Assembly: GCF_030272615.1 (NCBI RefSeq)
Contig: NC_081412.1
Location: forward strand, 673,021,823 to 673,085,822
DNA length: 64,000 nucleotides
Direction of reading: 5' to 3'
Source of the DNA: Cryptomeria japonica
Lineage: Eukaryota; Streptophyta; Pinopsida; Cupressales; Cupressaceae
Shown here: piece by piece, positions 12,443 through 23,432 of the stretch
Layout of the letters: every line of letters starts with the position of its first letter
How positions within the stretch are numbered: the stretch's first letter is position 1
The notes under the pieces: model-generated
What the model was told of the DNA's origin: nothing
What the model saw: only the letters and a program-made list of their open reading frames with translations
Databases searched by the model: none
Translations under genes and position numbers: made by a program

Positions 12443-13235
12443 GGCATTGCTGAGACTCTGCCAACAGTCATGTCGATGGTAGATGTAGGGAACAAATATT
12501 TTCAGAAAATCCTGAACAACGACAGAGATCATATAGCAAGGATGGGTATAGGGTGAAGTATTTCCATAAAATATGTTTTTCGTGATAAGAGAGGTACTCT
12601 CTTATTAGTTTTCATTCATGCAGGCTGGGCAACTATTACTACGGCTTCTTTAGATTGGATTGTGCTTGGTGTTAAAAGACACAGTGGGAAGTAGAGAAGG
12701 CAGGAATGAAATGCTAGAAGGATGATTCTAGATTATTTTTGCCTATTTAAGCAAGGTTCAAATTGGACTAAGCAAGATTCTCTCAGAAGATAAAATGGTG
12801 TATTGATTTGGCCTTACATGTCTTTTCTGCGAGGAGACTTTGGAAGATCAGTGTGAACGACTCTTTAATATTGATATAGAAGACCAAATTGCCATCCAAG
12901 GTTTGCTAGATGTTGCGTTCAACAAGGACAGGCACTCATGTGATGGGTACATTTATGAAACCATTATGTGCCTAATGGTTGATGTTCTGTTGTCGAACGA
13001 GGCATGTGCTCAAAAATTTGTAGTATTTGTGAGGGAAGAAGTGGCGGACGCCGTGGGTGGTGCAGTTTTGGAGGTGGAAGAGGAGTGGGCTAGTATACTG
13101 GGTCCCTATTTCAATCCTGTTGTTTCCCTGTCAGATGTGGAGTGTTCAGATGTAGAGGATGAAGCCCAGTCAGCCGCAGTTGCTCTCAGGAACAGGAAGG
13201 ACAAGTTTATGGCAAAAGCTTGGGAAGTCTTTTAG
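12443..13235 (+). pseudogene. LINE-B sequence after RNase H, acidic C-terminal frame
   Basis: Beyond the RNase H end the element keeps coding-like character for about 800 bp. The clearest piece is an open frame of 131 codons at 12840-13235 opening at a TTG, so probably an internal part of a longer frame. It is rich in Glu, Asp, Val and Ala and has no motif I recognise. Upstream pieces (12443-12839) are broken by stops. A resemblance to the post-RNase-H segment of LINE-C (pattern of E, hydrophobic pairs, N/D-E, then R-x-E-V) is visible by eye but weak. It may be a family-specific extension of ORF2. Confidence 0.5.
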
Positions 13236-13509
13236 GTTGGGGTCTCGAATGCAGACATGGGGCTGTTTAGGAGGATGATGCAAAATGATGATGATTGGCT
13301 TTCAGAAGCCAATATTCATAAGGTGACGACTATTGTAGTGCGGGTGGCCACCATTTTGAGGTTTTTGTAATTTGGTAGTGCTTTGTTTTGTTTGATATCG
13401 TCGAGTTGGTAGTCAGGTTGAGTTAGTCGAATGTATTTTGTAATCCATTGTTTTTATTAATATAAGGGGCTATCCCCACCTTGATAACACTTGTTTAAAA
13501 AAAAAAAAA
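13236..13509 (+). other. LINE-B 3' UTR and poly(A) tail
   Basis: Non-coding sequence ending in about 14 consecutive A (13496-13509), preceded by TTGTTTTTATTAATATAAGG. It directly abuts the right copy of the target duplication, which supports insertion by target-primed reverse transcription. Confidence 0.85.
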
Positions 13510-13528
13510 AGATATTTTAATATTTAAT
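13510..13528. repeat. Right target-site duplication of LINE-B
   Basis: Second copy of the 19-mer found at 5829-5847. Sequence continues as AT-rich tandem repeat on this side, so the pre-insertion site was inside that family. Confidence 0.9.
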
Positions 13529-15223
13529 TAATATTATATTATATTTTTTAGTATTTATTGATTTACAATTATTTCAATTTTATTATAATACAAAATAAAA
13601 TTAAAAAATTAAAATATAAATAAAAATATAATATAATATAATTTAAATTGTATAAATTTTATCATAATATAAAATATGTTAACATTCAGCAGAACTATTG
13701 TATTTTAATTTATATTAATATTAAATAAACTATTAATAATAATGCCTAAACCTTTTAATTCGCTAAACACATCATTATAATTTTAAATTAAAACTATCCA
13801 AATTATTAAAATAAAAAAATAAACATTAAACTTTTAAAAAAATCACACACAATTCATTTATTTAGATTAGGCAAAATGCATACCTATTTAATTTTCCTTG
13901 CCCAATAATAATAATGCTTTGACTTTAGTTTTTAATTATTTTAATATATAGTTCAAATTTGCTCTATTATTAACTTAATTATTTCTTTTATAAAATTTTT
14001 AAAATTATCTCATTTTATTTCTATTTCTATATTTATTTTATCCTCTCCTCCCTCTCTACATCTCCATCTTTATTATTATATTTTAATATTTAATAATTTA
14101 ACATATTTTTCATATTTAATTAATATTATATTATCTTTTTGATATTTTTAAATTTATCAATTATATCAAATTTAATATAATTTTATATTAATTTTTTTGA
14201 TATTATTGAATTTATCAAAATATCAAAAAATAATTCTTTGACATTATTGAGAAATATTTTCAATATTTATTTAATATTATATTATATTTTTGATATTGTT
14301 GAATTTATCAATTATATCAAAAAATACTTCTATGACATTACTTGGAACCTTTCTTAATGTAATAAATTTTAAAATTATAATTTACAATTTAAAATTGAAA
14401 AAAAAAATATTTTGACTATTAAGTTCTATTAACAATGGCCTAGTTTTCACCTCTAAATTTTCTTAAATAGATCTCTTTTTCATAGATACTTTTTTGTCTC
14501 TCGTGTTCTCTCTCATGTTTTTTCTCGTATGCCTTTAGGTACCCTGAAAAAAACTACTTCCATCCCCAAATCTATCAATTTTAACCAAAAATATACTTAA
14601 ACAACCACTAAAAATCTTCCCTCAAGAGGGAGGGTGTGTATGCCTTATTGAATTTGGTCCATTATAGATCAAAAAAATAGATAAATAAATTCAATTAATA
14701 TATATAATATTTTTAAATTTATTAATTTAAAATTGTTTCTATTTTATTATAATATAAAATAAATTTAAAATAAAATAAAATAAAATATAATATAATTTGA
14801 ATTGTATAAATTTTATCATAATATAAAATATGTTAACGTTTAATTTATATTAATTTTAAATAAACTATTAGTAATAATGCCTAAACCTTTTAATTTGCTA
14901 AACACATTAATATAATTTTAAATTCAAGTCTACTCAAATTATAAAAATAAAATAATAATCATTAAACTTTGAAAAAAACCAAATAAGAATTAACTTTGGC
15001 CCATTGTGGATAAACAAATAAATTTAATTAATTATATATTATATTTTAAAATTTATTAATCTAAAATTGTTTTTATTTTATTATAATATAAAATAATTTT
15101 TTTAAAAATAAAAATAAAATATAATATAATTTGAATTGTAGAAATTTTATCATAATATAAAATATGTTAAGGTTTAGTAGACCTATTGTATTTTAATTTA
15201 TATTAATTTTAAATAAACTATTA
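13529..15223. repeat. AT-rich tandem repeats, period about 330 bp
   Basis: Units share the string order TTTTATTATAATATAAAAT, ATTTTATCATAATATAAAATATG, AATAATGCCTAAACCTTTT, TTTGCTAAACAC and ATTAAACTTT. Copies begin near 13529, 14690 and 15010, with the last one continuing after LINE-C (16871 onward). Between the first and second copies, 14040-14560 holds a different AT-rich block with two to three copies of the 93-bp unit seen at 18.5 kb. No gene is visible. It looks like a local low-copy satellite or decayed element. Confidence 0.75.
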
Positions 15224-15398
15224 TTTTATTTTTTTGGTTGGTAATTTTTGTTATATATTGATTTCCAAGAAAAAGGGCTACAATAATCTGAGATATGACA
15301 GTGATCCATAAAATATTGTTTTTTTTTTAAAACCAGTAGTATAAAACAAAATGGATTTTTAGCACCATATCCACTCAATCGGTGTCACTCTGGTTCAT

Positions 15399-16190
15399 CT
15401 ACTTCTCCTCCTCATCTGCAATGTCTACCAGAGCTTTTCCTTTGGCTGCTTCGGTTTTCATCTTTGGAATGCAATCCAAATTCCCAAAGGCTGGGTCTCC
15501 CTCTAGACTTGCTAAGAACTGGACCGCCCGCCCTTCCTCAAACCAGTCTCGCAGTTCTCTCCCCACCTCCATGCGCGCCACCACCTTGAGGGCTTTCAGT
15601 ACCTCATCTGTTCTTATTAATTTGACGCAGAGCTTCATGGCTTCCCAGCCTATGCAAGCTCGATCTCTGCATTGCTCCTTTATTCAACTCTCCGGCCCTC
15701 GAACAAAGGGTAATTTCTCCTCCTTGATATCTCCTTCCCGAATGTGGATTCCATTCCGAGAGATCACCCACTCCAAGATGGAGTTGAGGTTGATAAAATA
15801 GTCCCCGTTAATCAGCTTTGTCAGTGTGAGTTTAATTTTTTCCACCTCAGGTTCAAATTCGCAAGCCTAGGCCATAATCAAGGAATAAATCTCCATATTC
15901 ATTATGTACCTGAAGTGAATGTGCACCAACTCCTCCCCCAGCATTAGACGCATTGCACTCCATAGTTTCTCTTCCTTGTATTTGAAGAGTCCTTGCATTT
16001 GTTTGTCCGATAGCATTCCTAGAAAAGGAACCAGTTTCTTCTTTGTTCTTAGGGTAAAATTCGCCTCCATTGAACCTGCTAAAAAATTGTTAACTCCACA
16101 CACTACGCTGCAAAAGACATAAAATTCCTCATTAATCTGATTCTTTGATGATACATTGCTCATAAACCCAAATAGTAATTCCTCCATCGT
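15399..16190 (-). pseudogene. LINE-C C-terminal extension after RNase H, unknown function
   Basis: After RNase H the same strand carries two open pieces, 16187-15867 (106 codons) and 15638-15399 (79 codons), joined by a segment with one or two stops (TAG near 15864, TAG near 15690). Together they predict roughly 265 residues: helix-rich, first neutral, then with Glu/Arg-rich stretches and an acidic end A-D-E-E-E-K. No motif is recognised. The low stop density against its surroundings suggests it was coding in the source element. A relative may exist in LINE-B (12840-13235). Confidence 0.55.
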
Positions 16191-16434
16191 CGTTTGCGAC
16201 GGGTCATAAATGCATAATCAATGATATAAATGGAAAAACATTTCATGGTAGATTTATTGTCGTCCGCCATTGTCTCAAACAGATGCATTGTGTTTGGTAA
16301 CTGCCTCATTAATTGCAGTTTCTTTGAAGAGGCGTACTTGTCCTTATGGGTTATCTTGCGTACTTATTGATTTTTTCATGCTTCTAGGACTACATTAATT
16401 CCACTTCCACAAACTGCCATCTCCCTTCCACCAC

Positions 16435-16870
16435 TTGGCCATTTGGCCTGTTGTGTCACATTCGATGTTGGAGAGGAGGTCCACCACTGCATTGGCACCT
16501 TGTCTGACATGGGAGACTCGAAACTCCTCAAAGGAGTTGAGTTTTTCTCAGATGATCTCCACCCAATGGGATAATTTCCATGAAGGGGTGTTACCCTTTG
16601 CTATTGCGTTGATAATCACTTGGGAATCTCCTTCCAGGTGCAACTTCAAGATTTTCATATTTATAGCCAATTCAGTGGCCATTAGTGTTGCCTGTGCCTC
16701 TGTTCCGTTATTTGTTCCATCCTGCAATCGTCTTGCACCCTTGAAAAGGATGACCCCTTTATCATTTCTTGCGACTACTCCCACTCCTGAGGTTCTCGAA
16801 TTTCCCCTCGATGCCCCATCAAAGTTTATTTTTATCCACTCCTTAGTTGGCGGCTCCCATTTAACCTCTT
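16435..16870 (-). pseudogene. LINE-C RNase H domain (5'-truncated)
   Basis: The reading frame at 16870-16548 and its continuation show plant LINE RNase H: I-N-F-D-G-A-S-R-G-N (first Asp), a T-E-A-Q-A-T helix with Glu, L-E-G-D-S-Q (Asp), and the end R-Q-G-A-N-A-V-V-D. The enzyme would remove RNA from the RNA:DNA hybrid during retrotransposition. The upstream reverse transcriptase was lost at insertion. The first residues of the open frame (to about 16889) come from the AT repeat and not from the LINE. Confidence 0.88.
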
Positions 16871-17515
16871 CTTTTAATTTGCTAAACACATTAATACAAT
16901 TTTAAATTCAAATCTACTCAAATTCTAAAAATAAAATAATAAGCATTAAACTTAAAAAAAACATATAAGCATTGACTTTGGTCCATTATGGATTTAAAAA
17001 AAAGATAAATAAATTTAATTAATTATATACTATATTTTTAAATTTATTAATTTAAAATTGTTTCTATTTTATTATAATATAAAATAATTTTTTTAAAAAT
17101 AAAAATAAAATATAATATACTTTGAATTGTATAAATTTTATCATAATATAAAATATGTTACTGTTGTATTTTATTTATATTGAGTTTAAATAAAATATTA
17201 GTAATAATGCCTAAACCTTTTAATTTGCTAAATACATTAATATAATTTTAAATTCAAATCTACTCAAATTATAAAAATAAAATAATAAGCATAAAACTTT
17301 TTAAAAAAACCACTTACATAATTAATTTATTTGGGTTAGGCAAAATACATGCGTAATTAAGTTTCCTTCTGCAAAAATAATAATGTAATATTAATTACAA
17401 TATCATAATATCTTAGTGATAATATAGTAAGAATAATATAATAATAATAATATTAATAAATAATAATAATATTTATAATATAATACAAATTTCTTATAAT
17501 ATCATCATTAACTTT
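16871..17515. repeat. AT-rich tandem repeats, continuation
   Basis: The unit cut by LINE-C resumes at 16871, and a further full unit follows (about 17000-17340), again with the strings AATAATGCCTAAACCTTTT and GGTTAGGCAAAATACATG. The last 150 bp are A/T simple sequence up to LINE-D. No gene is visible. Confidence 0.75.
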
Positions 17516-18353
17516 TTAACATGTTGTGGTACTTGGATCTGCCTAACAACTCTTGGTATAAGTGCTTTACTCGTCTATGGAAAAGCGTAGTTTTCCCTAA
17601 AATTCAATGTTTTAAGGAGAAATCCTCTCAGTACTGATATGTGTTCCATTTTCAGATTACTTGAGATTTTTTACTACTCCTTTGCTAGGGAGGTTTGGTT
17701 AATGTTTGGTTTTTGCATTCCTAATCATGTGGATATTTTTAACATTATTATTGGTTATATTGATGGATTAAAAAATGATGCTAATTTATTCTGGTTTATC
17801 TTATCTTCTTATATCCTTTGGTTCATTTGGAAGCTTTGAAATGAGGACAAATTCAATGGCAATGGCAGATGTCTTATTGAGCCTCTTCATAGACTCACTT
17901 TTTTTAAAATTGCTTCGCAGGTCTGCTTCTTGATGAATGTCGAAAGGCATAAGTTCCTCCGGTTCCTACAAGATGGTCTGCTTTTTTTCATGTCGAGTGG
18001 AGGAGACTCGCAAACAACCAGTCTTCCTTTGAAGAGGCTCTAAAGAAGCTGCAAAAAGAGATTAACAACAATAGGATGCCCGAGGCTGACCACATTGACA
18101 TGTTGACTCAGATCCAAGATCAAAAAAAGATGATCTGGATGGAAGAGGCCCAAGGGTGGACCACTTGGGTCGATCCATTCGACCACATTCTGCAATAGTG
18201 CTTTGGTTCTCCTTTGTTGTGTCCTTTTTTGACTTTGCTTTCAGTAATGTAATCCAGATCCTCGGTGGTTTTGGTGGTTGAGGCGTAGCCTCCCCTGTTT
18301 ACAATTGGTTGCATTTTGTTTACTCTCGATCTTTAATACAAAAAAAAAAAAAA
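17516..18353 (+). mobile_element. LINE-D, short 3' fragment of an L1-type LINE
   Basis: A 0.84-kb fragment ending in about 14 A (18340-18353). The upstream part matches the zf-RVT region of LINE ORF2 by pattern: V-F-P-K-I-Q-C-F-K, then F-A-R-E-V-W and I-L-W-F-I-W-K-L followed by a decayed N-E-D-K-F-N. It differs from LINE-A/B/C and so is another subfamily. The 3' part is coding-like but stop-ridden. A clear target duplication was not found. Confidence 0.75.
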
Positions 18354-18539
18354 GTACATATAATGTTTGACTTTATTTTTAATTATTTTAATATATAATT
18401 CAAAATTTGTTTATTATTAACTTATTTTTTTCTTTTATAAAATTTTAAAATTATCTCATTTTATCTGCATTTCTATCTCTATTTTATCCTCTCCCCTCTC
18501 TCTCCATCTCCATCTTTATTATTATATTTTAATATTTTA

Positions 18540-19262
18540 TAATTTAACATTTGTTTAATATTTAGTTAATATTATATCATATTTTTGATGTTTTTGAATT
18601 TATCAAAATATCATAAAATACTTATTTGACATCATTGGAAAATAATTTTAATATTTAATTAATATTATATTATATTTTTGATGTTGTTGAATTTATCAAA
18701 ATATCATAAAATAATTATTTGATATCATTGGAAAATATTTTTAATATTTAATTAATATTATATTATATTTTTGAAGTTGTTGAATTTATCAAAATATCAT
18801 AAAATACTTATTTGACATCATTGGAAAATATTTTAAATATTTAATTAATATTATATTATATTTTTGACGTTGTTGAATTTATCAAAATATCATAAAATAC
18901 TTATTTGACATCATTGGAAAATATTTTTAATATTTAATTAATATTATATTATATTTTTTATGTTGTTGAATTTATCAAAATATCATAAAATACTTATTTG
19001 ACATCATTGGAAAATAATTTTAATATTTAATTAATATTATATTATATTTTTGACATTGTTGAACTTATCAAAATATCATAAAATACTTATTTGACATCAT
19101 TGGAAAATATTTTTAATATTTAATTAATATTATATTATATTTTTTATGTTGTTGAATTTATCAAAATATCATAAAATACTTATTTGACATCATTGGAAAA
19201 TATTTTTAATATTTAATTAATAATATATTATATTTTTTGTATAGTTGAATTTATCAACTATA
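18540..19262. repeat. Tandem array, exact 93-bp period, about 7.5 copies
   Basis: The phrase TGTTGTTGAATTTATCAAAA recurs with its start at about 18587, 18680, 18773, 18866, 18959, 19052, 19145 and 19238, i.e. every 93 bp. Each unit also holds ATCATAAAATACTTATTTGA and CATTGGAAAATA followed by AATATTTAATTAATATTATA. Units differ by only a few bases. A shorter, more diverged version sits at 14100-14345, so this is a local expansion of a family already present 4 kb upstream. Confidence 0.93.
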
Positions 19263-19439
19263 TAAAAAAACACTTCTGTGACATTAGTGGAATCTTTATG
19301 TGTTGCAATAAATTTTAAAATTATAATTTACAATTTAAAATTGAAAAAGTCATCATTTCGACTATCAAGTTTTATAAACAATTGCCTAGTATTCATCTAG
19401 AAATTTTATTAATTAGATTTCTTTCTCATGGATACTTCT

Positions 19440-19620
19440 TCTTTCCTTTGTCTATACATTATAGAGAGCACTGTTGATATTTTTATTAATTTATTACCAA
19501 AAAAATTAAAAAATCTGAAATAGATTTCTTTTTCCCGGATACTTCCTTCTTTTATCTATACGGTATAGAGAGCACCTTTGACTTTTTATTAATTTATTAA
19601 AAATTAAAATATATTTTTTT
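19440..19620. repeat. Two-copy tandem duplication, about 115 bp
   Basis: The series GATTTCTTT, GATACTTC, CTATAC, TATAGAGAGCAC and TTTTTATTAATTTATTA occurs twice in a row (about 19425-19500 and 19525-19600). A related piece is found at 14480-14510. Non-coding. Confidence 0.6.
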
Positions 19621-19663
19621 AAATTTTTAACTAATTAATAATCACGGTCAAAATTGCACTGCA

Positions 19664-19818
19664 TATATACTTGTTAGCCTTCCATCCCCCACTTCACTGC
19701 GGAAACTCTGTTTGTTCTCAAGAAATCGGCTCTGTTAAGCTGTGAAAGATGGAATCGGGACTTTCCAACAGTGTCAGAAATGAATGGGAAAAAGAAGACA
19801 ATGGTGATGTTATTATAG
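19664..19818 (+). other. Possible promoter and first exon of an unidentified gene
   Basis: A TATATA box (19664-19669) is followed about 30 bp later by a C/T-rich candidate start region, then an ATG at 19749 that opens M-E-S-G-L-S-N-S-V-R-N-E-W-E-K-E-D-N-G-D-V-I-I and reaches a plausible 5' splice site ATAG|GTACGC at 19818/19819. The GC content is higher than the surroundings. I found no convincing continuation, so this may be a remnant promoter/exon or chance. Function unknown. Confidence 0.3.
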
Positions 19819-20112
19819 GTACGCAACTAGTAGTTTTCAATACCTTTAAAAGATCTGTTATCTGACATAGAGAAAAATAGATTAAATTTTCTCATAGCTT
19901 CTGATTATAGGTAAATATGTAATATATTTGTAAAATCTTTATGTTAACTATGCCTTTTTCAATACTCTTTACAAGATCTGTTAACTGTCATAGAGGAAAA
20001 TTGATTAACTTTTCTCGTAGCTTCGGATTATAGGTACATATGTAGTTTTCTGCAAAATCTGTGTGTTGTCTATGTCATTTTCAATACCCTTTTCAAGCTC
20101 TGTAAACAGATT
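19809..20112. repeat. 122-bp tandem duplication, about 2.3 copies
   Basis: CAATAC-containing units start at 19838, 19960 and 20082. Each complete unit carries AAGATCTGTTA, CATAGAG, GATTAA and ends with ATTATAGGTA. The last string is the same as the candidate splice donor at 19818, so the duplication has multiplied a donor-like site (again near 19911 and 20033). Confidence 0.8.
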
Positions 20113-21023
20113 TTTGTTCTCAGCTAATGATTAAGGACGAATGTGAAAAAATGGTCAACGGTTAAATTGGTGTGGTTTATTGGTTCCCATATTACTTTAA
20201 GGATTGATTTTATACTAAAGAGAAGGGAGGTTGCCAAACCAGCAGTAAGGAGACAGAGTGTATCTGATTGTAATGGACACACAAACGTTAACCCAACAAA
20301 ATTAGGGAACTGTTTTTTTGTTGGATTATGCATTGTAAATATGTTACATTTTACATTGATTATAACAATTTACATTAATAAAAGTTAAAATATAAAAAAT
20401 AAATGTTCGATTTAAAAATAAAATATAATTTTCAAATATTAAGTAATAACAAATGTTAAGTTGTGATGCAATACATATCTTTCTATGCATTAATTAAACT
20501 AATATAAACCTCTATTGCATATTCAATTAAAAAAATTAATTTGAGATATCTTATTTATTAGAAATTATTCAAATAAATATAAGAATTTTTAAATAACTTT
20601 AAAATAAAGAAAAATAGGATGTTCTTTGATATGATGTAATATTTAACTGATTATAATATGATATAAATATAATATTTAACTGATTAGTCTTTGACTAGTC
20701 TTTGGACACCTTTGCTTCTAGCAGATCTGTCCTCTAATAAAATGCTCTTGATATCGTGTTTTGTCTTTCATATACCTGTATTTAAGATGAATGGTGTGTG
20801 AAAAGCACCTTGGGGTTTGGCTGTGTGCAAAGGGAGGTATAAAACTTCATTGATAATGACTTAAACCCATTTGTTGATTTGCAATGGTTGAAAACATTTG
20901 CGATATGAATGTGAATTGTCTGGATGATGTGGTCAAAAGTAAGACATCATAAGGAAATGCCTGCATGCTTAGAAAGAACATATCTTTTGCAATAAGTTTT
21001 ATGATTTATGTGGTTTCTTCTAG
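20113..21023. other. Non-coding stretch, nothing recognised
   Basis: AT-rich sequence with no motif I can name. An 81-codon open frame at 20143-20388 has the composition of random AT-rich DNA and its antisense is equally open, so I do not call it a gene. Confidence 0.5.
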
Positions 21024-21191
21024 CTGTTCAAATCAATATTGAGCATCTCTGGTAGGGACCATGAGAGCAATGCTGGAACACTTACAATATTTGTTGCAAG
21101 TGAAGAGAACAACAAGTTCATTTCTCACAACTCCAAATCCACCCTTGCATTCTTAGGGAGGAACTACGCTGCCCTGCAACACTTGTTGTAA
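21024..21191 (+). other. Exon-like open segment, unidentified protein
   Basis: After a plausible 3' splice site (TTTCTTCTAG, 21014-21023) a 55-residue frame runs to a TAA at 21189-21191. It reads like protein: L-F-K-S-I-L-S-I-S-G-R-D, then T-L-T-I-F-V-A-S-E-E-N-N-K-F and F-L-G-R-N-Y-A-A-L-Q-H-L-L. There is no matching upstream exon in the right phase: the nearest candidate (ATG near 20885 to a GTAAGA donor near 20938) would join in another frame. It could be the last exon of a broken host gene. I do not recognise the family. Confidence 0.3.
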
Positions 21192-23397
21192 TTGTTAATT
21201 CAAGAATTTAAATTTGAATCTTTGGAGACATATTGGGAATGACTTTTATAGCCGAGTCTCCATGCTCATGTATGATATTGCCGAGCATATTGAAGAGGTT
21301 GGGATGTTAATTTGTCTTGCAGTGGTAGTAATTGATACATAGTAATAAGAATGCATCAAGTGATAAGCCAAGTAACGTAGCTAGGATCATAACCGTTTCT
21401 TGATCATTCAATCGAACGATTTGGTTTTTGATTCGGTCTTTAGAGGTAGTCGATTCTGAAGCTAGAACATCATTAGTTTTATCATTATTATCATCATTAT
21501 GTTTTGAAGAGCATGGTGGGTAAGGAACTAAGATAGTTAATTCTAAAACAACCGAGATTATGGACTGAGAAGAAAAAATCAAATATTAATTTATCACGAT
21601 TTTAAAGGCATTTCATCCGTAGTTAGCGGATCTATCTGTATCAGCATTGCATTCTGCAAATGATTTAAACAATGAACTCTATCATAGCTCATCACATAGA
21701 CGATCTAGCTAGGAAAGTTGTATATCGTTTGATAATATAATATGATCAGTTTATGTAGGGGTAATCTAACAGTTGCCATAAACCATCATCATGCTATCAA
21801 ACTTGAAATATGGTTATATTAAATTATTTTACCATTAACAAACTATCATTGATGTCGAGGATGACATATATGTAGCCAATCATACTTAATGTGGGTCCAT
21901 ATGGGGTCAAATTGTGTAATGAAATAATAAAGTAATCTCCGTTTTGCATAAATAATTTTATTCTATAGATATTAAGAGGTTGATAGACTTAGAATCTAAG
22001 AACTCAATGCGTCATACTTGGCCAATAAAGCTTGAATGCCAATGTTACGTAATGATCTAACCAATTATAGAATTGCAACAAAACATGGAGATTTAATGAA
22101 TGTGTAAGAATATAAAGATAAGAGAGAAACATACATACATTAATATGATGTGTCAATTATATGGAAAGATACGTGTATGTATGAATGTATGTGCACGGAA
22201 TGTACATACATGTACACATGCAATGTGGCAAGAAGTAACACTTGCTTACATAAATATGGATGTGAAAGGTTAATATGAATCATGATGAGGATTTTAACTC
22301 TTGAGAAGTCCTTTGCATGAATTATGAATACATTCAAATTGAAATTAAAATTTTACTAAATAACATCCACTTGAATCTAAAGTAGCTTTTTATGGGTAGT
22401 TGATATAATGCAATTTGCAAGTCAAAGTGGTTAAGTCCACCTAGTCAATTTAACCAAAACAAGATTAAAGATGAACAAGTAAAGTAGGGTGGTGAAATAT
22501 GACAATACACTATGCATTATTGCAATTATATTAAACCTTTGGCCAAGGTGGCACAATGTTTCCCATATGCACCATCAGCTCACACTTCCTTATTTAGGAG
22601 GTACCTATAGTGTGTGACCAACTAGAGTTGTGTAGGTTATAAACACCAGACTCAAATGGAAATGAGACATAGTCTTGTGTTTGCATCCCAATGAAAGATG
22701 GGGCCACTTCGACAAGGAAGGTGTGTTAGAGACTGCTAGGTTTGTGGTTGGATGTAAATTACCCTAATGATGTTGTACCTCCTGCAAAATAAGCTAAGAC
22801 ATGTATGATATTATAGATTGGAAAGTAAAACATCAGTAGATTATAATCTTCTCATTTACTTATTGCATTTTAATTTATGTTTAAAGAAAAATATAATTTA
22901 CTTTTTACTTATGTCACTCAAATAATATTTGATTTCAATTTAATTCTTGATTGAGAATAATTTGTTCTTATGGTTTTATTTATTCATAAATAGCATATTA
23001 CATATATGTTATTAGAGTTATTGGGTAAAACATTGGACCTAGGAGATCCCCATCACTACATCTAGAATTGAAAATTGAAACCAAAACATGTGCCATTTTA
23101 CATAATGTGGATTTCCCCAACCCAATAGAAAAATATCCACTATCAAAACTCATCTTTCAATCGATGATCAGAACCAAATACAATTGCTTTAATTGGTCAC
23201 CCCTATTTGGCACTAAAACATTAGCATGAGCTATTGTACAACTTCAAAGAGAAAGGTGCAAAAGCCTATCTTCGGTGATGAAAACAAATGAATCTTCCAC
23301 CAACATTAAACCAAGACCAAAACCTAAATCTTCTTTGAAACCTCCTTTGAAAAATGAATTGTAATGAAAGGTCAAAAAGACCACTATGTCACTATGT
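21192..23397. other. Non-coding stretch, nothing recognised
   Basis: About 2.2 kb without a credible reading frame. It may include the decayed 5' LTR or leader of the gypsy remnant that starts coding at 23633, but no LTR pair could be matched. Confidence 0.4.
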
Positions 23398-23432
23398 CAC
23401 TAGTGATGGGAAAGAAGAGCCCATCACTAGTG
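23398..23432. repeat. Perfect 13-bp hairpin with 9-nt loop
   Basis: CACTAGTGATGGG (23398-23410), loop AAAGAAGAG, and the exact reverse complement CCCATCACTAGTG (23420-23432). Each arm contains the palindrome ATCACTAGTGAT or most of it. It lies 200 bp upstream of a decayed gypsy gag. Confidence 0.7.

Larger units (their letters stand above)
5848..13509 (+). mobile_element. LINE-B, near full-length L1-type LINE with nested DNA transposon
   Basis: Bounded by a 19-bp target duplication and ending in a run of about 14 A. It holds ORF1 (5864-7115), ORF2 (7112-12442) with endonuclease, reverse transcriptase, zinc-knuckle-like region and RNase H, a further acidic reading frame and a 3' UTR (13236-13497). 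Removing the nested transposon (10087-11274 plus its 4-bp duplication) leaves about 6.5 kb. The 5' leader is only 16 bp, so slight 5' truncation is possible. Many nonsense codons make it inactive. Confidence 0.93.
15224..16870 (-). mobile_element. LINE-C, 5'-truncated L1-type LINE
   Basis: On the minus strand it begins inside RNase H at 16870 and runs to an A-rich tail whose complement is the T-rich run at 15224-15236. It interrupts one unit of the 330-bp AT repeat: the left side stops after AAATAAACTATTA and the right side resumes at CTTTTAATTTGC, leaving out about 16 bp expected from neighbouring units. Thus no target duplication is seen; a small target deletion is more likely. Coding sequence is relatively clean compared with LINE-B. 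Confidence 0.85.

Noticed and set aside
15382-16905. Plus-strand frames of 67-156 codons.
   Set aside because: Antisense shadows of LINE-C RNase H and its extension.
18540-19262. CRISPR-like regular spacing of repeats.
   Set aside because: The 93-bp units are contiguous with no unique spacers, and the genome is a plant nuclear one.
20124-20388. Overlapping sense and antisense frames of 69 and 81 codons.
   Set aside because: Equal openness on both strands and AT-biased composition suggest chance.
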